Notes: generated by a model from the sequence alone, not told the origin. DNA of 34,930 nt from Deltaproteobacteria bacterium (GCA_029262535.1 JAJCZF010000068.1:1-34930); one strand, 5' to 3'; counted from the stretch's first letter, positions 8,613 through 18,406 are shown. Numbers and translations are program-made.

Positions 8613-9371
8613 ATGTCAAAAAAAAATACGAAGTCAAGGCTTGATAGAGGACTTGCAGAATATTCAAAGAATGCAACCGCCTCGCTTGCCGTAACCGAAA
8701 AGACTGGCAAGGTCAACAAGGCCTTTTCGTATGCAGCCGCCGGTCTGCTCTCCGGACTTACTCTTGTCGGCGTATGCGCCACGCAGGCGGAGGCCGCTCC
8801 ATATACCTTCACCCCTACCGCGCCTATTGTACTCTCTACCGGCTCATATATTAATATCGACGTAAATTCGGATGCCTCGGATGAAATCCTTGTTAGAAAT
8901 TTTTCTGCTTCAGACTATATAAAGGGCGCTGGTGGTTTTGGGGGATTTGTGTCTTTAATGGTAGATACCGGTACGTTAGGCGCCAGTTACCTTAGAAACT
9001 TTTCTACAAGTTTCAACTCTATTACCCCTTCAATGCCTAAAGCTGGTGGTATCAAGTTTCTGAGCAAGTCCTCGGCCGGTAATTTTGTTGGCAACGTTAC
9101 CGGAAATATCGGTTTTACATTCTTGGATACTACTCCGTCGGTTGCTTTCATTACCGCCTGGGTTAACATAACAAACTCGCCCACCACCCTGACCATAAAT
9201 TCATGGGGATGGGACTCGGTTAGCGCTGCTTCAATCCACGCAGGGCCGGTAGGCGGAGCGCCAACGCCGGAACCGGCATCTCTTGCGCTGCTTGCCATGG
9301 GTGCTGCGGGGATTGTTACATGGAGGCGCAAACGCCAAAAGAAGGGCAAGGCCGAGTTAAACGACGCCTAG
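8613..9371 (+). CDS. PEP-CTERM sorting-signal protein, secreted
   Basis: C-terminus PTPEPASLALLAMGAAGIVTWRRKRQKKG (PEP + TM + basic tail); N-terminal hydrophobic signal AAAGLLSGLTLVGVCATQAEAA; GGGAGG upstream. Confidence 0.9.
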   Translation: MSKKNTKSRLDRGLAEYSKNATASLAVTEKTGKVNKAFSYAAAGLLSGLTLVGVCATQAEAAPYTFTPTAPIVLSTGSYINIDVNSDASDEILVRNFSASDYIKGAGGFGGFVSLMVDTGTLGASYLRNFSTSFNSITPSMPKAGGIKFLSKSSAGNFVGNVTGNIGFTFLDTTPSVAFITAWVNITNSPTTLTINSWGWDSVSAASIHAGPVGGAPTPEPASLALLAMGAAGIVTWRRKRQKKGKAELNDA

Positions 9372-9393
9372 GCACACAGGTGTGCTTTTATTT
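9372..9393 (+). terminator. Putative Rho-independent terminator of the PEP-CTERM gene
   Basis: GCACACAGGTGTGC hairpin followed by TTTTATTT immediately after the stop codon. Confidence 0.5.
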
Positions 9394-9460
9394 CGCGCAT
9401 CGTACCGCTGTAGAAGCGTTCACATTGGCCATTCACGCGAGCATTGCTTTATAAGCAGCC

Positions 9461-10900
9461 CTAGCCGTTTAACTTATCTCTAAGTAATTGATTTAGCACT
9501 TTCGGATTGCCCTGGCCTTTTGTCGCCTTCATCGCCTGTCCAACGAAAAAGCCCATAAGCTTTGTCTCGCCGCCACGGAAGCGTTCTACTTCGTCGCTGT
9601 TGGCGGCTAATATGCCGTCTATTATACCTTCAAGCTCGCCGGTATCCGATATCTGCGTGAGGCCGCGCGCCTTTACTATCTCGGCGGCTGCCTTGCCGCT
9701 CTTATACATCTCTTCAAAGACCTCTTTGCCGATCTTGTTGCTGATCTCGCCACCCTTTACCATCGTGACCAGCGCCGCGAGACTTTCGGGCGTAACGGGG
9801 CGGTCGGTGATCTTTCGGCCCTCTTCGTTCAAGAGCCTTAAGAGCTCGCCCATGACCCAGTTTGATACGGCCTTGGCGTCTTTTTCGAGTGCGACCGTCT
9901 CTTCGTAATAGTCGGCGAGGGCGCGCTCGGCGGTAAGTACCCCGGCGTCGTAGGGCGGCAGCGAATACTCTTCGATAAAGCGAGCCTTCTTTGCGGCCGG
10001 AAGCTCGGGCAGTTCGTCCTTGAGCCGCTCTATTGTCGCCTCTTCCAGAACGAGCGGCAGGAGGTCCGGCTCTGGGAAGTAGCGGTAGTCGTGGGCCTCT
10101 TCCTTGGTGCGCATCGATACCGTTACACCCTTGGCAGAGTCCCAGAGGCGAGTTTCCTGAACTATGGTGCCGCCGTCTTCTATCTCATCTATCTGGCGCT
10201 CTATCTCGTAGCGGACCGCGTCCTTTACGAACTTAAAGCTATTTATATTCTTTAACTCCGTGCGCGTGCCGAACTCTTTCTGTCCGACGGGGCGCACGGA
10301 GATATTAGCGTCGCAACGGAAGCTGCCCTCTTCCATGTTGCCGTCAGATATGCCTAGATATACAACAATATCGTGAACGGCCTTCATATAAGCGCTAGCT
10401 TCTTCTGGTGTCCGGATGTCCGGTTCGCTGACTATCTCTATAAGCGGCGTGCATGCCCTGTTGAGATCGACAAAGCTTGCGCTCGCATCTTCCATTCCCG
10501 CGCCGTGGATGAGCTTTCCCGCGTCCTCTTCCATATGGATGCGCGTTATGCCGATGCGTTTGGTTTCGCCGCCGACCTCTATCTCGATATGCCCGAGCCC
10601 TACTATCGGCTCTTCGTACTGCGTGATCTGATAACCCTTGGGCAGGTCGGGGTAGAAGAAGTTTTTACGCGCAAATATCGAGGTCTTATTTACCTCTGCG
10701 TCGATTGCGTGGCCCATCTGGATAGCAAGCTCGACGGCCTCTTTATTAAGGACCGGCAGCACGCCGGGCAGGCCTAGACATACCGGGCAGGTTTGCGTAT
10801 TCGGCTCGGCGCCGAACTCTGTCGAACATCCGCAAAATAGTTTTGTATTCGTATTAAGCTGCGCGTGTATCTCAAGCCCCATAACCGGTTCGTATTGCAT
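9461..10900 (-). CDS. gatB: Asp-tRNA(Asn)/Glu-tRNA(Gln) amidotransferase subunit B
   Basis: [26 protein letters not shown]..., [24 protein letters not shown]-terminal [24 protein letters not shown]. Confidence 0.97.
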   Translation of the reverse strand: MQYEPVMGLEIHAQLNTNTKLFCGCSTEFGAEPNTQTCPVCLGLPGVLPVLNKEAVELAIQMGHAIDAEVNKTSIFARKNFFYPDLPKGYQITQYEEPIVGLGHIEIEVGGETKRIGITRIHMEEDAGKLIHGAGMEDASASFVDLNRACTPLIEIVSEPDIRTPEEASAYMKAVHDIVVYLGISDGNMEEGSFRCDANISVRPVGQKEFGTRTELKNINSFKFVKDAVRYEIERQIDEIEDGGTIVQETRLWDSAKGVTVSMRTKEEAHDYRYFPEPDLLPLVLEEATIERLKDELPELPAAKKARFIEEYSLPPYDAGVLTAERALADYYEETVALEKDAKAVSNWVMGELLRLLNEEGRKITDRPVTPESLAALVTMVKGGEISNKIGKEVFEEMYKSGKAAAEIVKARGLTQISDTGELEGIIDGILAANSDEVERFRGGETKLMGFFVGQAMKATKGQGNPKVLNQLLRDKLNG

Positions 10901-10941
10901 AATTAAAAAGACTCCCTTTTGCTTTTATAATGAAAAATAAT

Positions 10942-11358
10942 TTAGGCTTCTTCTAACCCATTTGTTATCAAAAACGCTCCAAGTTTCTTATCGACCTGTC
11001 CTATGTGCTTTACAAACCAGTCGATCAGCTGGTCTTTTGTCTTTGCCTTCAGTTCAGGCGATACATCGTTTTTCGATAAGTCGCTCTTTAGCTCCACGAG
11101 CGAGGTTATAAATATAGTATGCTCAAGCAGGTGAAGGCCAAGCTCCGGATATCGGGCCTTTTCCATCGCTGTTTTCTCCTCGCCGAAGTGGTGTATCACA
11201 TAGCTATCGAGAAAGTAGAATATCTCGACAAGCGCTTCACGGCTAGCCCCGGTCTCCATCGAGTTCAGGAGGAGATCCATCTCGTCGATAAGCTCTCTAT
11301 GTTGCGCGTCCTGCCATTCAAGGCCGGTCTTTAAGGAGTTGCTCCAGGTTGTGGTCAT
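10942..11358 (-). CDS. Bacteriohemerythrin
   Basis: 138 aa with hemerythrin residues: W...L..G....D.QH..LI......L, HF..EE..M......P....H...H..F, WF..HI...D. Confidence 0.9.
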   Translation of the reverse strand: MTTTWSNSLKTGLEWQDAQHRELIDEMDLLLNSMETGASREALVEIFYFLDSYVIHHFGEEKTAMEKARYPELGLHLLEHTIFITSLVELKSDLSKNDVSPELKAKTKDQLIDWFVKHIGQVDKKLGAFLITNGLEEA

Positions 11359-11461
11359 GTCGGGCCTCCGTGCACACAGTCTGTGCGGGCAATTTTCGTG
11401 GCGCGGAATCCCGGATGCCTGATTGCCCCCGGTCCGCGCCGGATATTTTCTAAAAATGTAG

Positions 11462-11478
11462 GGTGGGCTGTGCCCACC
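11462..11478. repeat. Palindromic GGTGGGC-TGT-GCCCACC element in the gatA/hemerythrin spacer
   Basis: Perfect 7-bp inverted repeat with 3-nt loop in context TGTAGGGTGGGCTGTGCCCACC. Confidence 0.6.
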
Positions 11479-11583
11479 GTTCCTTTTAAAGGGTGTTGCT
11501 TTCGTTTATTCTTTCTTGTATTTCCTCGTACTCTTCAGCCTGATTTTGTTGACGCTCTATTTCAGCTTGCTCCGTCATCTTTT

Positions 11584-13038
11584 CTACAACTCCGCAACTC
11601 TCGTATGCCACTCCGTCGCCTGTTCGTAGGTATGCGCGGTGCGTAGGACGGTGGCTTCGTCTAGGTGGTGTCCTATTATCTGGAGGCCTATGGGCAAGTT
11701 CTCTTTCGTAAATCCGCATGGGATCGATATCGCGGGGACTCCGGCCAGCGACGACGAGAGTGTGAAGATATCCGAGAGGTACATCGTCAGGGGTTCGGCG
11801 GTCTTTTCGCCTATCTTAAAGGCCGGGGTCGGGGCCGTGGGGGTTATTATTACGTCGCACACCTTGTAGGCTTCGGCGAAGTCGCGTTTTATCAGCGTTC
11901 TTACCTGTGAGGCCTTACGGTAATATGCGTCGTAGTAACCGGACGAAAGCACGTAGGTGCCGAGCATAATGCGGCGTTTTACCTCCGCGCCGAAACCGGC
12001 CTCGCGGGTGTCGCGGTACATATCCATCAGGCCGCCTCCGTTATCTACCCTGAGGCCGTACTTTACCCCGTCGTAACGCGCGAGGTTGCTTGAGGCCTCG
12101 GCTGTGGCGACTATGTAGTAGGTCGAGACCGAGTAGTGGGTGTGCGGAAGGCTGATATCCACGACTACCGCGCCCTTGCTCTTTAATAGGTCTATCGCCG
12201 CGCGCACCGCCGCCTCTACCTCCGGGTCGATGCCCTCTATGAAGAATTCTTTCGGTATGCCGATACGAAGCCCCTCTACGCCGTCGTTTAGCGTCGCTGT
12301 AAAGTCGGGCACCGGCTCGTCGAGCGAGGTGGAGTCTTTTTCGTCGTGGCCCGCAATCGCGCCTAAAACTATAGCAGCGTCCTCGACCGTCCTTGCAAAC
12401 GGCCCGGCCTGGTCTAGCGACGAGGCAAAGGCCATCATGCCGAAACGCGATACGCGACCGTATGTGGGCTTTAATCCAACAATGCCGCAACATGCCGCTG
12501 GCTGGCGTATGGAGCCGCCCGTATCGGTTCCGATAGAGACGACGCACTCGCCAGCCGCGACCGCCGCCGCGGAACCGCCGCTCGACCCGCCCGGTACTCG
12601 TTCGAGGTCCCACGGGTTACGCGTATCTGCCAGCGCGCTGTTCTCAGACGAAGAGCCCATTGCGAACTCGTCCATATTGAGTTTTCCGACTATAACGGCT
12701 CCGGCCTCTTTTAGTTTCGTTACGACTGTAGAGTCGTAGGGCGGGATGAAATTTTCAAGTATCTTTGAGGCGCATGTCGTGCGAACGCCGTCGGTACAGA
12801 AGATATCTTTTACGCCGACAGGTATGCCTCCGAGCGGCCCCGGTTCGTCGTCCGGGCTATTTACATTTGCGTCGGCCACGAGAGCCGAGTTGATCGCCTC
12901 TTCGCCGGTCACGGTGATAAAGGCGCCGACGCGTTCTTCGACCTCTTTGATGCGGTCGAGATAGTTGCTCGTGAGTTCGACCGAAGTAAGAGCGCCGCTA
13001 CTTAATTTATGCAAAAGTTCTTTTATCGTCTCAGTCAA
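11584..13038 (-). CDS. gatA: Asp-tRNA(Asn)/Glu-tRNA(Gln) amidotransferase subunit A
   Basis: Amidase signature [51 protein letters not shown]. Confidence 0.97.
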   Translation of the reverse strand: MTETIKELLHKLSSGALTSVELTSNYLDRIKEVEERVGAFITVTGEEAINSALVADANVNSPDDEPGPLGGIPVGVKDIFCTDGVRTTCASKILENFIPPYDSTVVTKLKEAGAVIVGKLNMDEFAMGSSSENSALADTRNPWDLERVPGGSSGGSAAAVAAGECVVSIGTDTGGSIRQPAACCGIVGLKPTYGRVSRFGMMAFASSLDQAGPFARTVEDAAIVLGAIAGHDEKDSTSLDEPVPDFTATLNDGVEGLRIGIPKEFFIEGIDPEVEAAVRAAIDLLKSKGAVVVDISLPHTHYSVSTYYIVATAEASSNLARYDGVKYGLRVDNGGGLMDMYRDTREAGFGAEVKRRIMLGTYVLSSGYYDAYYRKASQVRTLIKRDFAEAYKVCDVIITPTAPTPAFKIGEKTAEPLTMYLSDIFTLSSSLAGVPAISIPCGFTKENLPIGLQIIGHHLDEATVLRTAHTYEQATEWHTRVAEL

Positions 13039-13055
13039 TTTATATACCCGCTTTC

Positions 13056-13343
13056 TTATTCTATTACCTTGGGAACCCTGAAGGCCCCGCGTTCGCCGAT
13101 GGGCGCGTTTTTAATGGCGCTCTCTTGCGGCAGCGAATCCTTGATGACGTCATCTCTCGTCACGGCTCGAAGCGGCACGGTCGAGGTCGTCGGTTCCACG
13201 CCTTCGGTATCTACCTCCGATATCTTCTCCACATGGCCCATGATGCGCTGCAACTGACCCGTATAGAGGTCGATATCCTCATCTGTCGGTCGTAGTCTCG
13301 CAAGCACGGCGACATGTTTTACGTCTTCTCTTGTTATAGCCAT
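13056..13343 (-). CDS. gatC: Asp-tRNA(Asn)/Glu-tRNA(Gln) amidotransferase subunit C
   Basis: 95 aa; [50 protein letters not shown]. Confidence 0.95.
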   Translation of the reverse strand: MAITREDVKHVAVLARLRPTDEDIDLYTGQLQRIMGHVEKISEVDTEGVEPTTSTVPLRAVTRDDVIKDSLPQESAIKNAPIGERGAFRVPKVIE

Positions 13344-13431
13344 TTTATATCCCTCTATTCGTTTATTTGATTAATCTAAAAAAGTACCACATGATCTACC
13401 ATATTTCAACACAGGCGTTCGCCTGTTTTCT

Positions 13432-13590
13432 TTCGCGGATAAAAGTTGTAGTAGACCATAGTTTGTCGCCCGCGTTGGTAGGTTGTAGAGTGCTGAACAT
13501 TAAGTGGTCGCAAGCTGTCGTCTCTTTTATTTCGCGGATGAGATTTGTCGTAGCCGCTAGTCTGTCGTCAGCGTTGCTTATTTGTAGATA
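13432..13590. repeat. Two-copy direct repeat, period 99 bp (13432-13491 and 13531-13590)
   Basis: TTCGCGGATaAaAgTTGTaGTAGaCcaTAGTtTGTCGcCcGCGTTG vs TTCGCGGATgAgAtTTGTcGTAGcCgcTAGTcTGTCGtCaGCGTTG. Confidence 0.75.
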
Positions 13591-13613
13591 GTGTTTATCT
13601 TTAAAGAGGTATC

Positions 13614-14165
13614 TTATATCAGGCGCTTGATATTCTTTTGTCTCTTCATGAACTGGGCGCGAGCCTTGGCGGTCTCTTTCCATATGCGGTCGAGTTCTTT
13701 TATTATCTCAGGATTCTTCGCGTGTACGCGCTTGCGGTCGGCCCGTATCTTTAATAGTTCTTTCTCTATATTATCCGCCTTCAGCCTGACGCCGAAGTCG
13801 TCCGGTACGCCTTTGCCGTCGCCGAGTATTCGTTTTAAGATCAAGTCGCCCACCTCGCGTTTGTAGTGGGTCGGTTCCCAGTACCATCTTAGTGAGCCTG
13901 AGGGACTGTTTCCGTTGGCGAAGTTCTCCGTTGTGATGGAATTATAACCGCTAAAGTCCCAGAGCGGGAAGGGGTCTTTATCGGGGTGGGGCGCACTCTC
14001 TTCTTCAAGCACTTCGACTATCTCACGTTTCCAATCTTCGAAGACCGGGTAGATGGACAAAAGTCTCATTAGTTCCATCTGGTATGAGTGGACGGGGGAT
14101 ATGGCGAAGGTGAGTTCGATATCCTTATCGCGAGCTTTTTTTATCAGCGAACGAAAGAGTGCCAT
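13614..14165 (-). pseudogene. C-terminal remnant of an SGNH/AlgX-like acyltransferase-associated protein; N-terminal half missing
   Basis: WYWEPTHYKREVGDLILKRI resembles the C-terminal catalytic-His region of SGNH-like partners of MBOAT proteins; the open frame extends upstream (..RQLRGALTKNRLYARGEYTEESM..) into the MBOAT 3' end, with no GDS block seen. Confidence 0.5.
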
Positions 14166-14221
14166 AGACTCTTCGGTATATTCGCCACGCGCGTAGAGCC
14201 TGTTCTTGGTGAGGGCGCCCC

Positions 14222-15682
14222 TTAGCTGGCGGGTGAATATCTGCCGCTTGGAGCTTCGTAACCTATGGCCGGGGTCTTATCCCGCATAATATCGTGCAGG
14301 TTGGGTGCCCCCCATACGATTATAAGTATTAAGGTAAGCCATATCAGCGCGTCGTCGCCCTCGAACAACCTGAACTCGGTAAACTCTACGCCAAGGCCCT
14401 TAAGGGTCGGGGCGAGGTCGGGCCATTTTTCTTCGTAACGCTTGTGGAATGCGACGCCGCCCATGCCGCACATGCCCTTTAATATACTTACTGCCGATGA
14501 GAAGTTCTCAGCCCTGAAGATCACCCAGGAGACGACGACCGCCAGAAAGGTGAGGAGCGTCGAGATATAGCGGCCGATACGGGAACTCTTGTCGAGGTCG
14601 TGACCAAGGACTTTTCTTCTAAATGAGCGGAAGGCGTGGTTTATGGCGAGGTAGAGGCCGTGCAGCCCGCCCCAGAAGACGAAGGTCCAGCCCGCGCCGT
14701 GCCAGAGGCCGGCAAGCAGCATGGTGACAAAGAGGTTTGTAAGCGTCCTTGAACTGCTTGCGCGGCTGCCGCCGAGCGGGATATAGATATAATCTCTGAA
14801 AAAGCGGGAGAGCGTAATGTGCCATCTGCGCCAGAAGTCGATTATATTTACGGCCTTGTATGGCGAGTTGAAGTTAAGCGGCAGCCTGATGCCGAAGAGG
14901 TATCCTAGCCCTATGGCCATATCCGAGTAACCGGAAAAGTCAAAATAGAGCTGAAAGGTATAGGAGAGGGCGCCAGCCCAGGCCTCAAAGAGCGTGATCT
15001 CGGCCCCGCCGAGCGCGGCGCTAAAGACCGGAGTCGCAAACTGCGCGATATTATCGGCGATGACGACCTTCTTAAATAGTCCCATAAAAAATATGGTCAG
15101 GCCTATTGTTATATAAGCGGAGGTTTTATCTCGTTCCCTGGACCCTTCGCCTGTAGAGGTGAACTGCGACATCATCTCCTTATGGTGAACGATGGGCCCG
15201 GCTATGAGCTGCGGGAAGAATGTCACAAAGAGCGCGTAGTGCGAAAAACTGTGCTCTTCGGTAATACCACGTTAGGCGTCGGCAAGATATGCGATCTGCT
15301 GAAAGGTAAAGAAGGATATCGCAAGCGGAAGTATTATCGTATCGAGCGCAAGGCCCGCGCCGGAGACGGCGTTTATCGAATCGACAAAGAAGTTGGCGTA
15401 CTTGAAGTAGGCTATAAGGGCGAGATTTACTAAGACGCCGAATATGAATAAGCCCTTGCTCGTGCCTGCGCTCCCTCGAAGCTTTAAGCCGACGGTGTAG
15501 TTGAAGACCATGGAAAAGATTATTAAGATAAGATAGTTAGGGTTCCACCAGCCGTAGAAGAATAGAGAGGCGAGTGTTACCCATACGGCTGCGGCTGATC
15601 TTCTTCGTCCACCTAGCAGGTAGTAGACGATAAGTGTTATGGGCAGGAATATGAATATAAAGAAGTGAGAGTTGAATAACAT
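14222..15682 (-). pseudogene. MBOAT family O-acyltransferase (AlgI/DltB-like), interrupted by an in-frame TAA at 15272-15274
   Basis: ORFs 15272..15682 and 14222..15226 are in the same frame; read-through gives ..FFTFQQIAYLADA*RGITEEHSFSHYALFVTFFPQLIAGPIVHH..; MBOAT motif NIIDFWRRWHITLSRFFRDYIYIPLGG and GLWHGAGWTFVFWGGLHG. Confidence 0.8.
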
Positions 15683-15834
15683 GGTATTATCTTCGGTAAG
15701 GGCCCTTTCAATGCAGTTTTTAACATATTAGCTGGCCTGCGTAAAGGTCGCGCTCTTCCGGCGCGGTTTACAAAAGGGATTTTTGGATATATACTCCAGA
15801 GTCATAAAGTTATTTCTAATAAGGAGTTTTCATT

Positions 15835-16638
15835 ATGAAGATAGGTTTCTTGCAGACAAGGCCGGTATTCGGCGAGACCGGGAAGAATGTCGAGGGGGCC
15901 ATTAAGGGGCTGTCGCGCCTTGAGGCCGACCTTATGGTTCTTCCCGAACTATTTAATAGCGGTTATCAGTTCAGGGATAAAGCCGAGGCGCGAGGACTTG
16001 CCGAAGAGATAGGCGAAGATATAGATAGAGGGCCTACGGTTAAGAGGCTTATAGAGGCCGCGGGCGACCTTAATATGTTTATAGCCGCGGGGCTGCCTGA
16101 AAGAGACGGTAAAAAGATCTACAATAGCGCCGTTCTGGTCGGCCCGAATGGGGTTAGCGGCCATTACCGCAAGGCGCACCTCTTCGCCGGTGAAAAAAAG
16201 ATCTTTAATAAGGGGGACATGCCCTTTACCGTTCAAAAGATCGGCAAGGTACGCGTCGGCCTGATGATATGTTTTGACTGGCTCTTCCCAGAGGTTACAA
16301 GGACCCTTGCGCTCAAGGGGGCCGACATAATACTTCACCCCTCGAACCTTGTCCTTCCAAATTGTCCCGACAGCATGCCGGTGAGGTCTCTTGAAAACCG
16401 GGTCTTTGCCGTGACCGCCAACCGCGTAGGCACCGAAGAGCGAATAGCCGGAGAGTCTCTTACCTTTATAGGGAAAAGCCAGATAACCGGGCCGACAGGC
16501 CGGATATTACATAGAGCCCCCCGTGGGCGCGCCGCCTCGTGCGTGCTGGAGATCGACCCGCGCGCGGCGAGAGATAAACATATCACCCCGGCCAATCACG
16601 TCTTAAAGGATAGAAGGACGGACTTATACGAGAATTAA
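15835..16638 (+). CDS. Carbon-nitrogen hydrolase (nitrilase superfamily)
   Basis: Catalytic E (LPELFNSGY), K (GHYRKAHLF), C (VGLMICFDWLFPEVTRTLALKGADIILHPSNLV). Confidence 0.92.
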   Translation: MKIGFLQTRPVFGETGKNVEGAIKGLSRLEADLMVLPELFNSGYQFRDKAEARGLAEEIGEDIDRGPTVKRLIEAAGDLNMFIAAGLPERDGKKIYNSAVLVGPNGVSGHYRKAHLFAGEKKIFNKGDMPFTVQKIGKVRVGLMICFDWLFPEVTRTLALKGADIILHPSNLVLPNCPDSMPVRSLENRVFAVTANRVGTEERIAGESLTFIGKSQITGPTGRILHRAPRGRAASCVLEIDPRAARDKHITPANHVLKDRRTDLYEN

Positions 16639-16695
16639 GACTATATCGGGTCTCTTTACAGGCCCGGTCAAAGTTCATTGGGCGCGACCTGTTTT

Positions 16696-16748
16696 CTGTA
16701 TACTGTATACAGTTTTTTCTTGACAAACAGGGCGGGTTGTTTTATCTT
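16696..16748 (+). promoter_or_regulatory. Putative nuo operon promoter with adjacent palindromic operator
   Basis: CTGTATAC-T-GTATACAG (16696-16712) then TTGACA (16720-16725), 17-nt spacer, TATCTT (16743-16748), ~118 nt before nuoA. Confidence 0.55.
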
Positions 16749-16865
16749 TCATGAAGATAGATGGACCGTTTTGTGGGAGAGATGCGGCCTGTCTCCGTTC
16801 CGTACCTAAATAACAAATTGTTTTAGATAGTTAGAACTGGTCAGAGATATCCCTGGAGAAGGATT

Positions 16866-17228
16866 ATGGTACCTTATTTTTCTATTCTGATAATGATGGG
16901 CTTTGTGGGCATCCTTGGCACCGCTGCGCTCGTCATGAATAAGATTATGGGTCCGAAGAACTTTTACAAGGACAAACTCTCACCCTGGGAGTGTGGAATG
17001 CCGCCCGTTGGCGACGCCGACAGGGGCCATTTCAAAGTACATTACTTTCTTATAGCTATACTCTTTATCGTCTTCGACGTCGAGACGCTCTTCCTCTTTC
17101 CTTGGGCGGTGCTCTTGGCCGATAAGACGATTTCATTATTTATATTCTTTGAGATGATCATATTCCTGGTAATCCTGGCCGTGGGCCTTGCCTATGCCTG
17201 GAAAAAGGGCGCACTGGACTGGGTTTAG
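16866..17228 (+). CDS. nuoA: NADH-quinone oxidoreductase subunit A
   Basis: YECG-like WECGMPP, FDVETLFLFPWAV, GLAYAWKKGALDW. Confidence 0.95.
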   Translation: MVPYFSILIMMGFVGILGTAALVMNKIMGPKNFYKDKLSPWECGMPPVGDADRGHFKVHYFLIAILFIVFDVETLFLFPWAVLLADKTISLFIFFEMIIFLVILAVGLAYAWKKGALDWV

Positions 17229-17248
17229 TCTGATAAGGGGTTTTTTGA

Positions 17249-17842
17249 ATGCAGTATGTGGAAGACGATAAGATAACCGAAGAATCACTGGAAGATTCCG
17301 TTATTCTCACTAATGTGAGCAGTGTCTTTGACTTTATCAGGAAAAATCCGGTCGTTAAGCTCGCAAAACATACCCCCCCGCTCCGTTTCTCCAAGAACTG
17401 GGCAAGGGCGTCGTCGCTCTGGCCCGTGACATTCGGTCTGGCCTGCTGCGCCATCGAGATGATAAGCACGGCCTGTTCGCGTTACGACCTTGACAGGTAC
17501 GGCACCATATTTCGCGCCTCTCCGAGACAGTCAGACGTTATGGTGATCGCCGGAACGATGACAAAGAAGATCGCCCCGGCCGTAAAGATGCTCTACGATC
17601 AGATGGCCGAGCCACGCTGGGTCATAGCTCAGGGCGGTTGCGCAAGCTCCGGCGGCCCGTTTAATACCTATTCGGTCGTGCAGGGCACCGACCTTGTTAT
17701 ACCGGTAGATATATATGTGCCGGGTTGTCCGCCGCGCCCCGAGGCGCTGCTCTACGCATTTCTGCAATTGCAGGAAAAGATAAAAGAGGACTACCCCGAG
17801 GTCTTAAAGCAGATCAGCGTGGATATGAATATTAATCTGTAA
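17249..17842 (+). CDS. nuoB: NADH-quinone oxidoreductase subunit B
   Basis: [52 protein letters not shown]. Confidence 0.96.
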   Translation: MQYVEDDKITEESLEDSVILTNVSSVFDFIRKNPVVKLAKHTPPLRFSKNWARASSLWPVTFGLACCAIEMISTACSRYDLDRYGTIFRASPRQSDVMVIAGTMTKKIAPAVKMLYDQMAEPRWVIAQGGCASSGGPFNTYSVVQGTDLVIPVDIYVPGCPPRPEALLYAFLQLQEKIKEDYPEVLKQISVDMNINL

Positions 17843-17860
17843 GGCTGTAAGGCCGTAAGG
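17837..17860. repeat. 8-bp tandem repeat (CTGTAAGG x2 + CCGTAAGG) overlapping the nuoB stop
   Basis: ctgtaaggctgtaaggccgtaagg read directly; the first unit contains the nuoB TAA. Confidence 0.7.
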
Positions 17861-17887
17861 CTGAATAAGATAGGTTTTTTATAAAAA

Positions 17888-18403
17888 ATGTACGATATAA
17901 GCGAAGATTCACATATAGTCCAGTTACTCAAAAAGGTCGTCGGCACTGCCGCGCTCTCGCATACCATACACAGGGGTGAGCTGACCTTTGAGATAGGTAA
18001 GGACGACCTTCTGGACGTATGTAACGCCGTAAAGAGCGACGAGTCCATAAAGCTCGACTTTCTGCACGACGTCGTTGGCATGGACTACCTTGACCTCGAC
18101 GACGGGCCGAGGATGGGTGTCATATACCATCTCTATTCGATACAGAACGCCTTTAACCTGAGGCTAAAGGTCAGGCTCGACGACGGAGAGCATATACCGT
18201 CTGTAACAGGCATCTGGCGCGCCGCCGACTGGGCCGAGAGGGAGGCATACGACCTCTACGGCATAGTATTCGACGGCCACCCTGACCTTAGGCGTATTTA
18301 CCTCGCGCCCGACTGGGTCGGATATCCGCTTAGGAAAGACTATCCATTAAAGGGTTATAAAGACGAGTACAACCCATTTGGCGAAGAAAAAGAAGACGAA
18401 TAG
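17888..18403 (+). CDS. nuoC: NADH-quinone oxidoreductase subunit C
   Basis: WRAADWAEREAYDLYGIVFDGHPDLRRIYLAPDWVGYPLRKDYPLKG. Confidence 0.95.
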   Translation: MYDISEDSHIVQLLKKVVGTAALSHTIHRGELTFEIGKDDLLDVCNAVKSDESIKLDFLHDVVGMDYLDLDDGPRMGVIYHLYSIQNAFNLRLKVRLDDGEHIPSVTGIWRAADWAEREAYDLYGIVFDGHPDLRRIYLAPDWVGYPLRKDYPLKGYKDEYNPFGEEKEDE

Positions 18404-18406
18404 TAT

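Noticed and set aside
10033-12739. Plus-strand ORFs antisense to gatB and gatA (e.g. 10373..10777, 12140..12739) and minus-strand 12041..12613
   Set aside because: They fully overlap well-supported gatA/gatB frames; compositions typical of shadow ORFs
13432-13590. Integron attC or CRISPR-like pair
   Set aside because: Only two diverged direct units, no attC core sites, no integrase or cas genes
16696-16712. LexA/SOS box upstream of nuoA
   Set aside because: The palindrome gives CTGT-N9-ACAG, not the CTGT-N8-ACAG of the classical E. coli box, and the downstream genes are respiratory
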